Source of the DNA: Promethearchaeota archaeon
Lineage (GTDB): Archaea; Asgardarchaeota; Lokiarchaeia; Sigyniarchaeales; SOKP01
Assembly: GCA_016839585.1 (NCBI GenBank)
Contig: JAEOTZ010000056.1
Span: forward strand, 1-64,000
Length of the DNA: 64,000 nt
Direction: 5' to 3'
The notes beneath the pieces were generated by a model. That model was not told the origin of the DNA and ran no database searches. It saw only the letters and a list, made by a program, of their open reading frames with translations. The position numbers and the translations under genes were made by a program. Of the stretch, positions 7,704 to 16,802 are shown piece after piece (positions within the stretch are counted from its first letter, which is position 1; every line of letters starts with the position of its first letter).

Positions 7704-9764
7704 ATGAAAATTTTATTAATTCATTCTGAAGGCGTTGAAGTTATTAAAAATAAGGAAGCTACAAGCAATCCTCAAGATTTTTCTGAAAATTTCATAAAAA
7801 TGGATGGATTAGTTTTAGTAGCTTATGTTTCTGTAGAAGATCAAGATACTTATGATACTGATTTAATTGCTAGCCAAGGAGCAGAGGAAATTGAAGCTGC
7901 AATACTACAAATTACGGGATTTCCAGAAAAGCTTCGACAAAAAAATGAAGAGATAAGAGGATACAATAAAAAGATTGAGAAAGGCGAGATTAAAGGAAAA
8001 CCAAGAAAATTATTAGAACTTATTAAAGATCATGATATGTATCGTGTTGATAAAGTCTTAGTTTATCCATGGGCACATTTAAGCAAATTTCTTAGCAATG
8101 ACCAAAATGCTATGGAAGTTTGTCCTAAAATAGCTAAATTTTTAGAAGAAAGAGGTATTGAAGCAAAATTTTCTCCATTTGGATGGTACAAATCATTCAA
8201 AGTTAACTGTTTGGGTCATGAAATGGCAGAAATGTATAGAGATGTGAAATTGGCTATTAAACCTGAAGAACACGTTAAAAATTCAGTATTTAAAATTATC
8301 ACCACTTCAGGTAATGAAATAGAGTTAGAATTTGATGAAAATAATGAAGTGATACTACCTACAGAAATAAAAGATCAAGATTTTTATTCATTCCTAAAAT
8401 CAGAATTAGGTTCTAGGAAAATGGATAAATCATATGAACCAGCTCATATAAAAGTGATGAAAGATTTTGAATTGGTAGATTTTGATCCTAATACAGATGC
8501 AGGAAATTTCAGATGGTATACTAGAGGAGTTATTATGAAGAATTTAATCAAAAATTTCATAGAAGATAGATTAATAGATTATGGGGCAATACTTATTGAA
8601 ACTCCAATTATGTACACTGTGAAGAATAAAAAATTAACAGCTCAAACAGCTCGATTTCCGGCGAGAAGTTATTGGCTTGAATCTGGAAAAGATAGATACC
8701 TTTTAAGATATGCGAGTGATTTCCTTCTATTTGATTTATTCTCTCAAATGAATTTGAAACCTCATTATTTTCCATTACGAGCATATGAATTTGAACAATA
8801 TGATTTTCGAAGAGAACAAGAGGGTGAACTTTCTGGATTAAGACGATTACGTGGTTTTATCATGCCGGATCTTCATACATTGTGCAAAGATTTGGAATCT
8901 TCAATTGAAGAGTTTAGAAAGCAGTATGATTTAATTAAGAATCTGGAAAACGAATTAGGCATAAAAAGTTATGTTATATTTAGAGTGACACAAGATTTTT
9001 ATGAGGAAAATAAAGAGTGGATCATTAATTTAATTAAATCTGAAAATCACCCAACTTTATTAGAATTATGGGAAGATAGATACTATTATTATATATTAAA
9101 ATTTGAGAGAAATGTACTTTCAGCTCAAAATAAAAGTGCTACATTGGCCACAAACCAGATTGATGTAGAGAGTTCATTGGAGTATATGATTGATAATGAA
9201 GGCAAGAAAAGAGAAAAATATAATATTTCATTTACTGATACTGATGGTAGACTTAAACATCCAATCATATTACACAATTCTCCCACAGGTGGATTAGAAA
9301 GAGTTTTATGGGGTTTGATTGAAAGTGCTATTCGAAATAAAGATAAGATAGTACCTGGATTTAAAACATGGTTATCTCCAATTCAAGTACGAATTATTAC
9401 TGTTAGAGAAAATCAAAATATTTATGCTGAAAAAATTCTAGAAATGGTAAATAAGGAATCTTATAGAGCTGATTTTGATGAAAGAAGTGAAACCTTAAAT
9501 AAAAAGATCAGACAAGCAGAAGTTGAATGGATTCCATATATAGTTATAATTGGGAAGAATGAACAAGATAATCAGACAATCTCGGTAAGAAAAAGACTAA
9601 TTGGTCAGCCCTTTGGACCAAAAAAAAGTACGTCTAAACAATTCAATAATATCAAATTAGGAGAATTATATAAAATGCTTGAAGAAGATACAAGAGGTTT
9701 TCCTAAGTATAAACTTCCAATCCCATTTCGAAAATTCTCTAGTAAAGTGTACTTCAGACACTAG
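7704..9764 (+). CDS. thrS: Threonine--tRNA ligase, archaeal type
   Basis: A 686-residue class II synthetase. Residues 1-~145 are the archaeal ThrRS editing domain (start MKILLIHSEGVE; later YPWAHLSKFLS and KVNCLGHEMAEM), related to D-aminoacyl-tRNA deacylases and used to clear mischarged serine. The catalytic core shows motif 2 (YDFRREQEGELSGLRRLRGF), the MPDLHTLC segment with the zinc-ligand His, and motif 3 (PTGGLERVLWGL). The anticodon-binding domain lies at ~560-686. The strand segment that in many ThrRSs carries the zinc Cys reads RYASDFLLF here, with no Cys; whether this is normal in close relatives needs an alignment. Strong Shine-Dalgarno. Confidence 0.93.
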   Translation: MKILLIHSEGVEVIKNKEATSNPQDFSENFIKMDGLVLVAYVSVEDQDTYDTDLIASQGAEEIEAAILQITGFPEKLRQKNEEIRGYNKKIEKGEIKGKPRKLLELIKDHDMYRVDKVLVYPWAHLSKFLSNDQNAMEVCPKIAKFLEERGIEAKFSPFGWYKSFKVNCLGHEMAEMYRDVKLAIKPEEHVKNSVFKIITTSGNEIELEFDENNEVILPTEIKDQDFYSFLKSELGSRKMDKSYEPAHIKVMKDFELVDFDPNTDAGNFRWYTRGVIMKNLIKNFIEDRLIDYGAILIETPIMYTVKNKKLTAQTARFPARSYWLESGKDRYLLRYASDFLLFDLFSQMNLKPHYFPLRAYEFEQYDFRREQEGELSGLRRLRGFIMPDLHTLCKDLESSIEEFRKQYDLIKNLENELGIKSYVIFRVTQDFYEENKEWIINLIKSENHPTLLELWEDRYYYYILKFERNVLSAQNKSATLATNQIDVESSLEYMIDNEGKKREKYNISFTDTDGRLKHPIILHNSPTGGLERVLWGLIESAIRNKDKIVPGFKTWLSPIQVRIITVRENQNIYAEKILEMVNKESYRADFDERSETLNKKIRQAEVEWIPYIVIIGKNEQDNQTISVRKRLIGQPFGPKKSTSKQFNNIKLGELYKMLEEDTRGFPKYKLPIPFRKFSSKVYFRH

Positions 9765-9817
9765 CTATCATTAATTTATGTTTTTATTAATAAAATCAAA
9801 TATAATGTTATAAAAAA

Positions 9818-10438
9818 ATGACAATAAAAGCTATTATTTTTGATCTGGGAGGAGTAGTAGTAGAACTCGACTTTAGTAGATTTTTCAAAGATGTAATCGA
9901 AATTTCTCCTCTAAATACAGCAAATTCTTCTTTACTTCTTGAATTTTGGCGACAATCAGATATATACCATCAAGGTAAAATAACTAATATAGAATTTTAT
10001 TCTCAAGCATGTGAATTATTACAAACTTGCGCTTTAAATCAAGAACAATTTTTTGATTCATTCAACTCAGTAATTTCTCATGTCAAGGAAGATTTTCTGG
10101 TATTAATAAAAAATCTAAAAGAACAAAATAAAATCAAGCTATTATGTTTATCTAATGTAAATTCAAGCCATTGGCATTATTTATTGGAACAAAATAAGGA
10201 AATTGTGGAATTATTTGATGAACTTATTTTGTCATTTGAAGTACACATGACAAAACCAGATCCAAGATTGTTTAAATTAGCAATTCAAAAAGCAGAATGT
10301 AAACCTGAAGAAATCGTTTTTATTGATGATGGTTTAAATAATATACGTTCAGCAAGGGATTTAAGAATAAATGGAATAAAGTTTACAAACCTTGAAAATC
10401 TTATTAATGAACTAAAGAGCTTAAAAATAAATTTATAA
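9818..10438 (+). CDS. HAD-superfamily hydrolase, subfamily IA
   Basis: A 206-residue HAD protein. Motif I is FDLGGVVV: the nucleophile Asp is present but the second Asp of DxD is Gly, as in the YihX/epoxide-hydrolase-like HAD branch. Motif II is LLCLSNVN (Ser/Asn), motif III the Lys in MTKPDPRLF, motif IV VFIDDGLNNI. Such proteins act on sugar phosphates or other small substrates; the DxG variant makes substrate prediction from the neighbours unsafe. It lies 53 bp after thrS on the same strand and is convergent with the GTPase gene. Confidence 0.8.
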   Translation: MTIKAIIFDLGGVVVELDFSRFFKDVIEISPLNTANSSLLLEFWRQSDIYHQGKITNIEFYSQACELLQTCALNQEQFFDSFNSVISHVKEDFLVLIKNLKEQNKIKLLCLSNVNSSHWHYLLEQNKEIVELFDELILSFEVHMTKPDPRLFKLAIQKAECKPEEIVFIDDGLNNIRSARDLRINGIKFTNLENLINELKSLKINL

Positions 10439-10463
10439 AGACTTCTCAAAAATTATATCTTTT

Positions 10464-10985
10464 TTATTCAGAAAGAGCATTGCCTAAGCATGCTTTAGCA
10501 ATTGATTCAAAAGCTAACTCAACATTTTCTCCTGTTTTCGCGGAAGATTCTAAATACTCACAACTGAGTCTTTTAGCTAAATCCTCAGCTTCTGCTTTAT
10601 CAACATCTCTCTCTAGATCAAGTTTATTTCCTAATAAAATCATCGGGATTCTCCTTTTAACTGATTTATTTATAGAGCTTATCCAACCAGGAATTTTTAA
10701 AAGAGATTGGTTTGATGATAAATCAAAAACACCTATTGCACCATTACTTCCTTTAAAATAAATTGTGCGAAGTTTATGAAATTGTGGCTGACCACCTATA
10801 TCCCATAGGAGAAGACGGACTTGTTTCCCTTCGAATTCAACATCTTTGATCAAAAAATTACTTCCAATGGTTTTTTTTAAATCATCGCTAAAGTAATCCT
10901 TAATATAGCGAAGAAGTAACGACGTTTTTCCTACTCCACCTGGTCCAAATAAAGTTATTTTAAATTTAAATTGCCCCGATTGCAA
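10464..10985 (-). CDS. Ras/Rab-type small GTPase
   Basis: A 173-residue GTPase with all G motifs: G1 GPGGVGKTS, switch I TIGSNF, G3 WDIGGQ, G4 GNKLD and G5 SSAKTGEN. Asgard archaea encode many such Ras-superfamily proteins. No C-terminal prenylation-type Cys box is present; the protein ends in KACLGNALSE. The start is TTG at 10985 with GAGGTTGAT a few bases upstream. The WDIGGQPQF switch II keeps the catalytic Gln position, so hydrolysis should be intrinsic or GAP-assisted. Partner unknown; the only longin-type proteins in the window are far away. Confidence 0.9.
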   Translation of the reverse strand: MQSGQFKFKITLFGPGGVGKTSLLLRYIKDYFSDDLKKTIGSNFLIKDVEFEGKQVRLLLWDIGGQPQFHKLRTIYFKGSNGAIGVFDLSSNQSLLKIPGWISSINKSVKRRIPMILLGNKLDLERDVDKAEAEDLAKRLSCEYLESSAKTGENVELAFESIAKACLGNALSE

Positions 10986-11258
10986 TTTCTATCAACCTCT
11001 TTTATGATTAAAAATATTTGGTTTTTATTTCTAAACTTTTATTTATTTAGACTTATAAATTTTTAGATTTCTATTGTAAAATATAAAGTATTACATGGGT
11101 TATTTTATATTGATTTTGAAATATCTCTTTAATTCTTATTTGATATAGTTTATTAAAGATATTTATATGTTATCTTAAAGATATTTATAATTATTTAAAA
11201 GTAAATAATAATTTTTAAATGAAAAATCATAACTTTTTAATTATTATAAGGAATAGTA

Positions 11259-12608
11259 TTATTCCTCTTTTTTTAATTTGTGAATAGTTTCTTTTGCCTT
11301 TTCTGCAATCACATGAGTTTCTTTCTTAACAAATTCTTCTGTTTTTTGTCCTACTCTTCCAAGTTGACCCATAATCCATTCAGGAGAACCCACTCCATTA
11401 AAATACTCCATCCATATATACATCATTAAACCAAGAAATCCACAATAAGCAACAAACACAATAGGGAAAAATATTATCGAAAATTGTCCAATATACAAGG
11501 GAAGAAATAGATATTGAATTAAAAATAATGATAAACTAACTTTCCCATAATAGATAATCATTTTTATGAATTGATTAGATTTTTTCTTTATATCAATGAA
11601 ATAAAAACTCACTGCAATGATGAGAAGTGCAGCACCAAGATTATAAAACATATTTGACGTTGTATTTCTTATCATGAAATCTGGCATTCCAATAAAATGA
11701 TAATAATCTTGTTGATTGGCAATTCTTAATAAATCAACATGTAAATACTCTGATTTAAAATCTAAAAATTCTTTGGATTCATAATCCGAAAACGTATGTA
11801 ACCAAAAGCCTAATGTAAGGCCTAGCACGACTAGGAAGACACCCCATCTTAAAAAAGTTTTAAATAGTTTTCTATATGATTCATCAGTTCCAATTATCAT
11901 AGCATCATAAAGATATTCTCCGAATATTGTGGAGATAAAACATATTGCAAGCCAAGGTAGTAAAGGTACCTGGGGGAGTGGAGATGTTATTAGGAAATGT
12001 AATATCAATATACCTACATTATCATCCTTATAAGTAAATAGGAAATCTCTGATATAAGGTGAAATGAAAATAATTATAGTGCCTATCACAGCTCTTACAA
12101 TTTTACCAAATTTTAACACATAATAAGAAAATATTTGTGAGAAACCTATGAATACAAGAAAATTCCAACCCCATAGATTCATAGGAAATGCAATATCTTC
12201 ACCAGAAGTATATAACGACATTGGGTTAAAAAGTATACCTATTACAATAATTATGATTCCTCGAGTTAAAATACGATTACGGATAATTTTAGATGATGTT
12301 TTGCCCTTCTTTCGCTTAATACTGAAGATAACACTAAGGGCTGAAAGAAAAACGAATAAGGAGGGACCCAATATATCTAAAAAAGCAAAAACAAGACCAT
12401 ATATATACCTCCAATCATCATCGACCCATGCAAGTGCGGAATGTGCTAAAATTATAAAACACATAGCAAAACCCTTAACAAAATCTATTGAAGCAATTCG
12501 CTTAGGTGATGACACATCCTTAATATCTTCGATAGGAATCTCTTCTTTTAAATATTCCACTAGTGGTGGCGTTTCTACGCGTTGAACTTTTTCATTTGTA
12601 GATGACAT
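11259..12608 (-). CDS. HGSNAT-like (DUF1624) membrane acyltransferase, copy 1
   Basis: A multi-pass protein (about 10 TM helices) starting RIASIDFVKGFAMCFIILAHSALAW, the heparan-alpha-glucosaminide N-acetyltransferase-like/DUF1624 signature with conserved Asp and His. These enzymes are thought to move acyl groups across the membrane onto surface glycans. I chose the ATG at 12608 rather than the TTG 30 bases upstream, because the paralog at 13977-15356 starts with the same MSS segment. Both paralogs end in a cytosolic GVGSPExxMxQLGRxGQK motif and a Lys-rich tail. They flank a membrane glycosyltransferase gene, suggesting surface glycan assembly and acylation. Confidence 0.75.
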   Translation of the reverse strand: MSSTNEKVQRVETPPLVEYLKEEIPIEDIKDVSSPKRIASIDFVKGFAMCFIILAHSALAWVDDDWRYIYGLVFAFLDILGPSLFVFLSALSVIFSIKRKKGKTSSKIIRNRILTRGIIIIVIGILFNPMSLYTSGEDIAFPMNLWGWNFLVFIGFSQIFSYYVLKFGKIVRAVIGTIIIFISPYIRDFLFTYKDDNVGILILHFLITSPLPQVPLLPWLAICFISTIFGEYLYDAMIIGTDESYRKLFKTFLRWGVFLVVLGLTLGFWLHTFSDYESKEFLDFKSEYLHVDLLRIANQQDYYHFIGMPDFMIRNTTSNMFYNLGAALLIIAVSFYFIDIKKKSNQFIKMIIYYGKVSLSLFLIQYLFLPLYIGQFSIIFFPIVFVAYCGFLGLMMYIWMEYFNGVGSPEWIMGQLGRVGQKTEEFVKKETHVIAEKAKETIHKLKKEE

Positions 12609-12686
12609 TATGATTATCCTATTATAATTAAAACTCAATTAAATAAAGATTAAAAAGAATTAAGAAGATATTATTTTAATTCTTTA

Positions 12687-13952
12687 TTATTGTTGCTTAT
12701 AAAAAATAATTAGTGAAAAATAAAGTAGAAGTAATAAAATTAAACCACATAAATTGAATGGAAAGAATTCATAGGTAAGGTAAAAGATACCCCATGATAT
12801 TACAACTAATATAGCCAACAAATGATGAACAAATCTAATTATATTATAATATTTAAAATTCTTATTAATTAAGGTAAAAAGAATTATGAATGGGGTTAAT
12901 ATAACTAGATAATGTGGCCAAGAATCATAATAGGTGATTAATATGACACTAATTCCAATTAAATATCCATCAATTAATCCATTTGTCTTATTCGATGAAA
13001 GTATAAAATATGTTAATATTGGAATCATAAATAATAAAATTGTTATTAGGAAAAGAATAAAATTGCTAACATTGAATTCAATCAATTGAAAAAGAGTTAT
13101 AAGGTTTCGACTAAGACTAAAAGAAGCATTTATATCTAAGTTTCCAATAATTGTTGTGTAGTTTCCTGTAAAATTAACCTCAATAAAACCTTCTAGCAAT
13201 CCAGGGGAAACTATAAAATAAATACTAGAGATTAGCATTAAAATTAATATACCAGAAAGCCTAATAAATGTAGTTTTAAATTGAAAGTCAATTTTCTTGG
13301 TGGTTTTTGAGTAATATACGGGTAAAATAAACGGTATTAAAAGGATAAGTGTGGGTTTAATTAGGATAGCAAATCCTAACATTAAACCTCCAATAAAGTT
13401 GCTTTTATCATCTCCTTTTAAAAAATAAAAGACTGAAGTAAGAATAAAAATAGAAACTAAAGTATTGATTTGCCCTAAAAAATAATTCATAAATTGAGGG
13501 AGCATTATTATCAATATAGCGTATTGATAAAGAATACTGTTATTCTCGGGTTTATTAAAGAGATCTTTAAAATTTTCTAATTCATAATTGAGATTGTTTA
13601 AATTTGAATATAATTGGATAATCTTATAAATGAGATAAATGATAATAATATTCAAAAGAAAATTGAAAATTTGAAAAACAAAATATCCTAATTCAAATCC
13701 TAATATTGAGAAAGGAGTAAAAAAATAAGCGGATATAGGGAAATATCTGAATGGAAAAAGATATTTTGAAGGATTGTATAAATTGGGTAAATCTTTTATT
13801 ACTATTAAACCCGCGTTATAAAAAGTAAGGAAATCATTATTATCTTTATTCATTATAGGACTATTTAAAAAATAGAAGAAAAAAAAGGTTAAAATTAAGT
13901 AACCAAGATTTGTTACGCAAGCAGAAATAAAAAAAAATTGTGTAGGTTTCAT
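12687..13952 (-). CDS. GT87/DUF2029-like membrane glycosyltransferase
   Basis: A 421-residue protein with about ten TM helices. The N-terminal extracellular loop carries the GT-C-type pattern of DUF2029/GT87 enzymes: NDFLTFYNAG, LYNPSKY, then FRYFPISAYFFTPFSILG. Family members transfer mannose or similar sugars from polyprenyl-phosphate donors at the outer membrane face. It lies between two HGSNAT-like acyltransferase genes on the same strand (gaps of 24 and 78 bp), which supports a surface glycan or glycolipid pathway. Donor and acceptor cannot be read from sequence. Confidence 0.7.
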   Translation of the reverse strand: MKPTQFFFISACVTNLGYLILTFFFFYFLNSPIMNKDNNDFLTFYNAGLIVIKDLPNLYNPSKYLFPFRYFPISAYFFTPFSILGFELGYFVFQIFNFLLNIIIIYLIYKIIQLYSNLNNLNYELENFKDLFNKPENNSILYQYAILIIMLPQFMNYFLGQINTLVSIFILTSVFYFLKGDDKSNFIGGLMLGFAILIKPTLILLIPFILPVYYSKTTKKIDFQFKTTFIRLSGILILMLISSIYFIVSPGLLEGFIEVNFTGNYTTIIGNLDINASFSLSRNLITLFQLIEFNVSNFILFLITILLFMIPILTYFILSSNKTNGLIDGYLIGISVILITYYDSWPHYLVILTPFIILFTLINKNFKYYNIIRFVHHLLAILVVISWGIFYLTYEFFPFNLCGLILLLLLYFSLIIFYKQQ

Positions 13953-13976
13953 TTAAGATATCATTTGAGTTAATTT

Positions 13977-15356
13977 TTAATTCTCTTTGTCTTTACTTAA
14001 CTTTTTCATAAAATCTTCCATCTTTTTGACTCTTTCGCGCTTTTTGATTCTAGCATATACTTTTTTAGTAGTTTTCTTAACTGCTTCTCCTGATTTCTGT
14101 CCAATTCTCCCAAGCTGCACCATAAGATATTCGGGTGAACCCACTCCATTGGCATATTCCATCCAAATATACATTAAAATTCCTAAAAATCCTACATATG
14201 AAAGACCAATAACAAGATATAGCGCTACTCCAAATCGATCAATAAAAAGGGGTATAAATAAAAAATGTAATAGAAATAGGCTTAAGGAGACTTTACCATA
14301 ATATATTAATACATTAGTGAAATCGTTTGATTTCTTCTTAATATCAAGAAAATAAAAAAATATAGCAATTATAGTCAATGCAGCACCTTGGTTATAAAAC
14401 ATATTAGCACTGGTTCCTCTTATCAGAAATAATGGCATTCCGAGAATTTCAAAAAAATCTTGGTTATTAGCGACTTCTAATAAATGTAAATGAGGATATT
14501 CAGCGATCCCTCCTATAATAGTATCAGCAGTCATTAATTCAAAACCAAAATTGGGAAGTGGTGCAAAAATTCCTATTATGATGAAGGCAATACCCCAAAC
14601 TAAAAATATTCGGAATAGTCCTATATAAGCATCATCTGTTCCTTTATTCATTGCTTCAAAAATATATTCGCCAAAAATGGTAGAAATAAAACATATTGAA
14701 ATCCATGGGACAAGTGTTAAATGAGGAGTGGGTGAAGTTATAATATAATGAAAGAAACTTATTAATAAATTTCCTGCTTCTTTACCTTCATAAAGAAATG
14801 CTCGAATATAAGGTGAACTAATAATAATTATTAAACCAATTACGATACGCCACTTCTTTTTAAGTTTTAATATATAGAAGGAAAATATTTGAGTGAATCC
14901 TATAAATGTAATAATATTCCAACCAAATATAATTACCACAACTTCTCCTGTTTCTGGATCAAGACCTACTAAATTAGTAATCATTCCAATAATTATCATT
15001 ACTATTCCTCGTGTAAAAATACGATTTCGGATTATCTTATTCGGTAAGACACCTTCTTTTCTTTTAATACTAAATATTACACTAAGTGCAGAGAGAAACA
15101 CAAACAATGAGGGTCCAAGAATATCTAATAAAGCAAATAAGAGTCCATAAATGTATCTAGATTCAGAATCAAGCCATCCTTGAGAAGTGTGTGCTAAAAT
15201 TACAAAAATTATCGCAAATCCTTTAAGAAAATCTATAGAAGTTATACGTCTTGGAGAGGCATAATCTCTTATATCCTCAAGGGGAATCGCTTGCTGTAAA
15301 TAATTAAAAAGAGGTGGAGATTCAGTTTTTACTTCTACTTCCATTTGTGATGACAT
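13977..15356 (-). CDS. HGSNAT-like (DUF1624) membrane acyltransferase, copy 2
   Basis: A 459-residue paralog of the 11259-12608 protein, colinear throughout: shared start MSSQMEVEV.., RITSIDFLKGFAIIFVILAHTSQGW, LLDILGPSLFVFLSALSVIFS and the GVGSPEYLMVQLGRIGQK C-terminal motif. It differs by an extra Lys/Arg-rich tail (~30 residues) after that motif. Predicted role is transfer of acyl groups to an extracytoplasmic sugar. Identity is highest in the first TM segments and lowest in the large loop around residues 260-310, where substrate specificity may differ. Confidence 0.75.
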   Translation of the reverse strand: MSSQMEVEVKTESPPLFNYLQQAIPLEDIRDYASPRRITSIDFLKGFAIIFVILAHTSQGWLDSESRYIYGLLFALLDILGPSLFVFLSALSVIFSIKRKEGVLPNKIIRNRIFTRGIVMIIIGMITNLVGLDPETGEVVVIIFGWNIITFIGFTQIFSFYILKLKKKWRIVIGLIIIISSPYIRAFLYEGKEAGNLLISFFHYIITSPTPHLTLVPWISICFISTIFGEYIFEAMNKGTDDAYIGLFRIFLVWGIAFIIIGIFAPLPNFGFELMTADTIIGGIAEYPHLHLLEVANNQDFFEILGMPLFLIRGTSANMFYNQGAALTIIAIFFYFLDIKKKSNDFTNVLIYYGKVSLSLFLLHFLFIPLFIDRFGVALYLVIGLSYVGFLGILMYIWMEYANGVGSPEYLMVQLGRIGQKSGEAVKKTTKKVYARIKKRERVKKMEDFMKKLSKDKEN

Positions 15357-15464
15357 TTTTACTCAAATTATTATTAGTCTTTTTTACTTAAAAATTTAAA
15401 AAAAAATAAATTTGTTAAATTTTATCTTTATAATATTCCTTTTGAATTTTTATAGTTTTTCAAT

Positions 15465-15902
15465 ATGGATAAAGTAAAATTTCAAATCAAGCTTAAAAAA
15501 AATCTGGATTTCATAATTTTCGGATTCACTGGCTCAATATTACTTATATTATCTGAATTTTTTTCTTGGTTTTCTAATTATACATTATTAGACAGGTATG
15601 TGATTGCTACAAGTGTTGCAATTGAAGATTCTTTTCTTTATTTGTTCCCGTTTTTAAGTGGCATCATTTGTTTTGCTGCAAGTATTATTGTTGTCTACGA
15701 TTTTAAACTTAGAATTAAATCAGTAATATTATCATCTGTTGGTATAGGTTTCCTATTAATTTTTTTCATCGATTTTCTCTCTCAAGAAAGTGATTACATC
15801 TTGAGTTTAGGAGTTGGTTTTTATTTGTTTTTAACCGGTTTTCTTTTAATTGTAATTAATGTAATAAATATATTATTAACAAAAGAGAAAGGATCAGGAT
15901 AA
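15465..15902 (+). CDS. Four-helix membrane protein, unknown
   Basis: A 145-residue protein with four predicted TM helices (roughly residues 15-38, 53-75, 85-102, 113-135), no signal peptide and no recognised family. It ends 15 bp before the membrane-anchored winged-helix gene on the same strand, so the two are probably co-transcribed and may act together. Start ATG at 15465. Confidence 0.6.
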   Translation: MDKVKFQIKLKKNLDFIIFGFTGSILLILSEFFSWFSNYTLLDRYVIATSVAIEDSFLYLFPFLSGIICFAASIIVVYDFKLRIKSVILSSVGIGFLLIFFIDFLSQESDYILSLGVGFYLFLTGFLLIVINVINILLTKEKGSG

Positions 15903-15917
15903 AATTTAACGATTAAT

Positions 15918-16802
15918 ATGGATAGTAATGAAAAGTCAAATCAAAATGATAGTCAGGATGTAGAAGGAAGTTTTTACTACGCATTAGGTCATGAATTACG
16001 TAGAAAAATTATAAAGATAATTGGAGATAATGAGTTTTCTTCATTTACCCTGCTTAAAAAAGAACTAGGAGTAAGTACAGGCACAATTTATCATCATTTG
16101 GATACTTTATCTGAATTAATCGCACAAAAAGAGGATAAAAAATATTATCTAAAAGAATTAGGTGTTCATGCTTATAATTCTTTAAAAGATGATATTGAAT
16201 TAATTAGAGAGAAGGGTTTTGCAATTAGAGAGTTTAAATCGCCTTTTTTAAGAAGATTAATGGTGATAACATCTAAAAGATTTATTCAATTTAAAAAAGA
16301 AGATAGAATATATGCAATTTTAATCTCAATCGGAATATTAATAATTGGGACAATATTAAGCCGATTAAACCAATTTTACCCCCTATTACTATTTTTTATA
16401 GAGACTAATGAAAATAATTTAGAACTTAACTTTCAAATTTTATTAATTCTTAGTTTTCTGTTAAATTTTATAATATATTTTATCATTATTGAAGGAATTT
16501 CTCGTCTATTTTATAACAAAAATGAAAATACGTTAAATTTTTTTATATCTTTTGCGATTGTATTTTTCCCTATGATATTATACCTATTATCACACTATAT
16601 TTTTGTATATTTTGGAATTATTCATATTGCTTTTATTAATTTTTTAGATAAAGTCTTAATGATCGTGCTTCAAGTATGGTCGTTATGGCTATTATCCTAT
16701 AGTATGAGTATAAAGAAAGGGTTAAAAATCGAAACAACCTTGATTGTTTCTCTATTATTACACTATGGTGGTTTTACGATTATTTTACTAACCTTGATTT
16801 AA
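15918..16802 (+). CDS. Membrane-anchored winged-helix regulator
   Basis: A 294-residue protein. Residues ~15-90 form an ArsR-like winged helix (YALGHELRRKIIKIIGD, LLKKELGVSTGTIYHHLDTL, KKYYLKELG). A linker follows, then about five TM helices (~130-294) with an arrangement seen in archaeal HTH-Yip1-like proteins. This is the layout of a one-component membrane-tethered transcription regulator. It follows the 145-residue membrane protein by 15 bp; its 3' end overlaps the 3' end of the convergent ATP-grasp gene by 23 bp. Confidence 0.7.
   Translation: MDSNEKSNQNDSQDVEGSFYYALGHELRRKIIKIIGDNEFSSFTLLKKELGVSTGTIYHHLDTLSELIAQKEDKKYYLKELGVHAYNSLKDDIELIREKGFAIREFKSPFLRRLMVITSKRFIQFKKEDRIYAILISIGILIIGTILSRLNQFYPLLLFFIETNENNLELNFQILLILSFLLNFIIYFIIIEGISRLFYNKNENTLNFFISFAIVFFPMILYLLSHYIFVYFGIIHIAFINFLDKVLMIVLQVWSLWLLSYSMSIKKGLKIETTLIVSLLLHYGGFTIILLTLI

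Noticed and set aside
11140-11200. Short direct repeat (AAAGATATTTATA twice) before the GTPase
   Set aside because: Too short and too AT-rich to separate from chance.
12148-12585. Opposite-strand ORF over the acyltransferase gene (and similar at 14893-15150)
   Set aside because: Shadow frames of strongly supported membrane-protein genes; no motifs and unusual composition.
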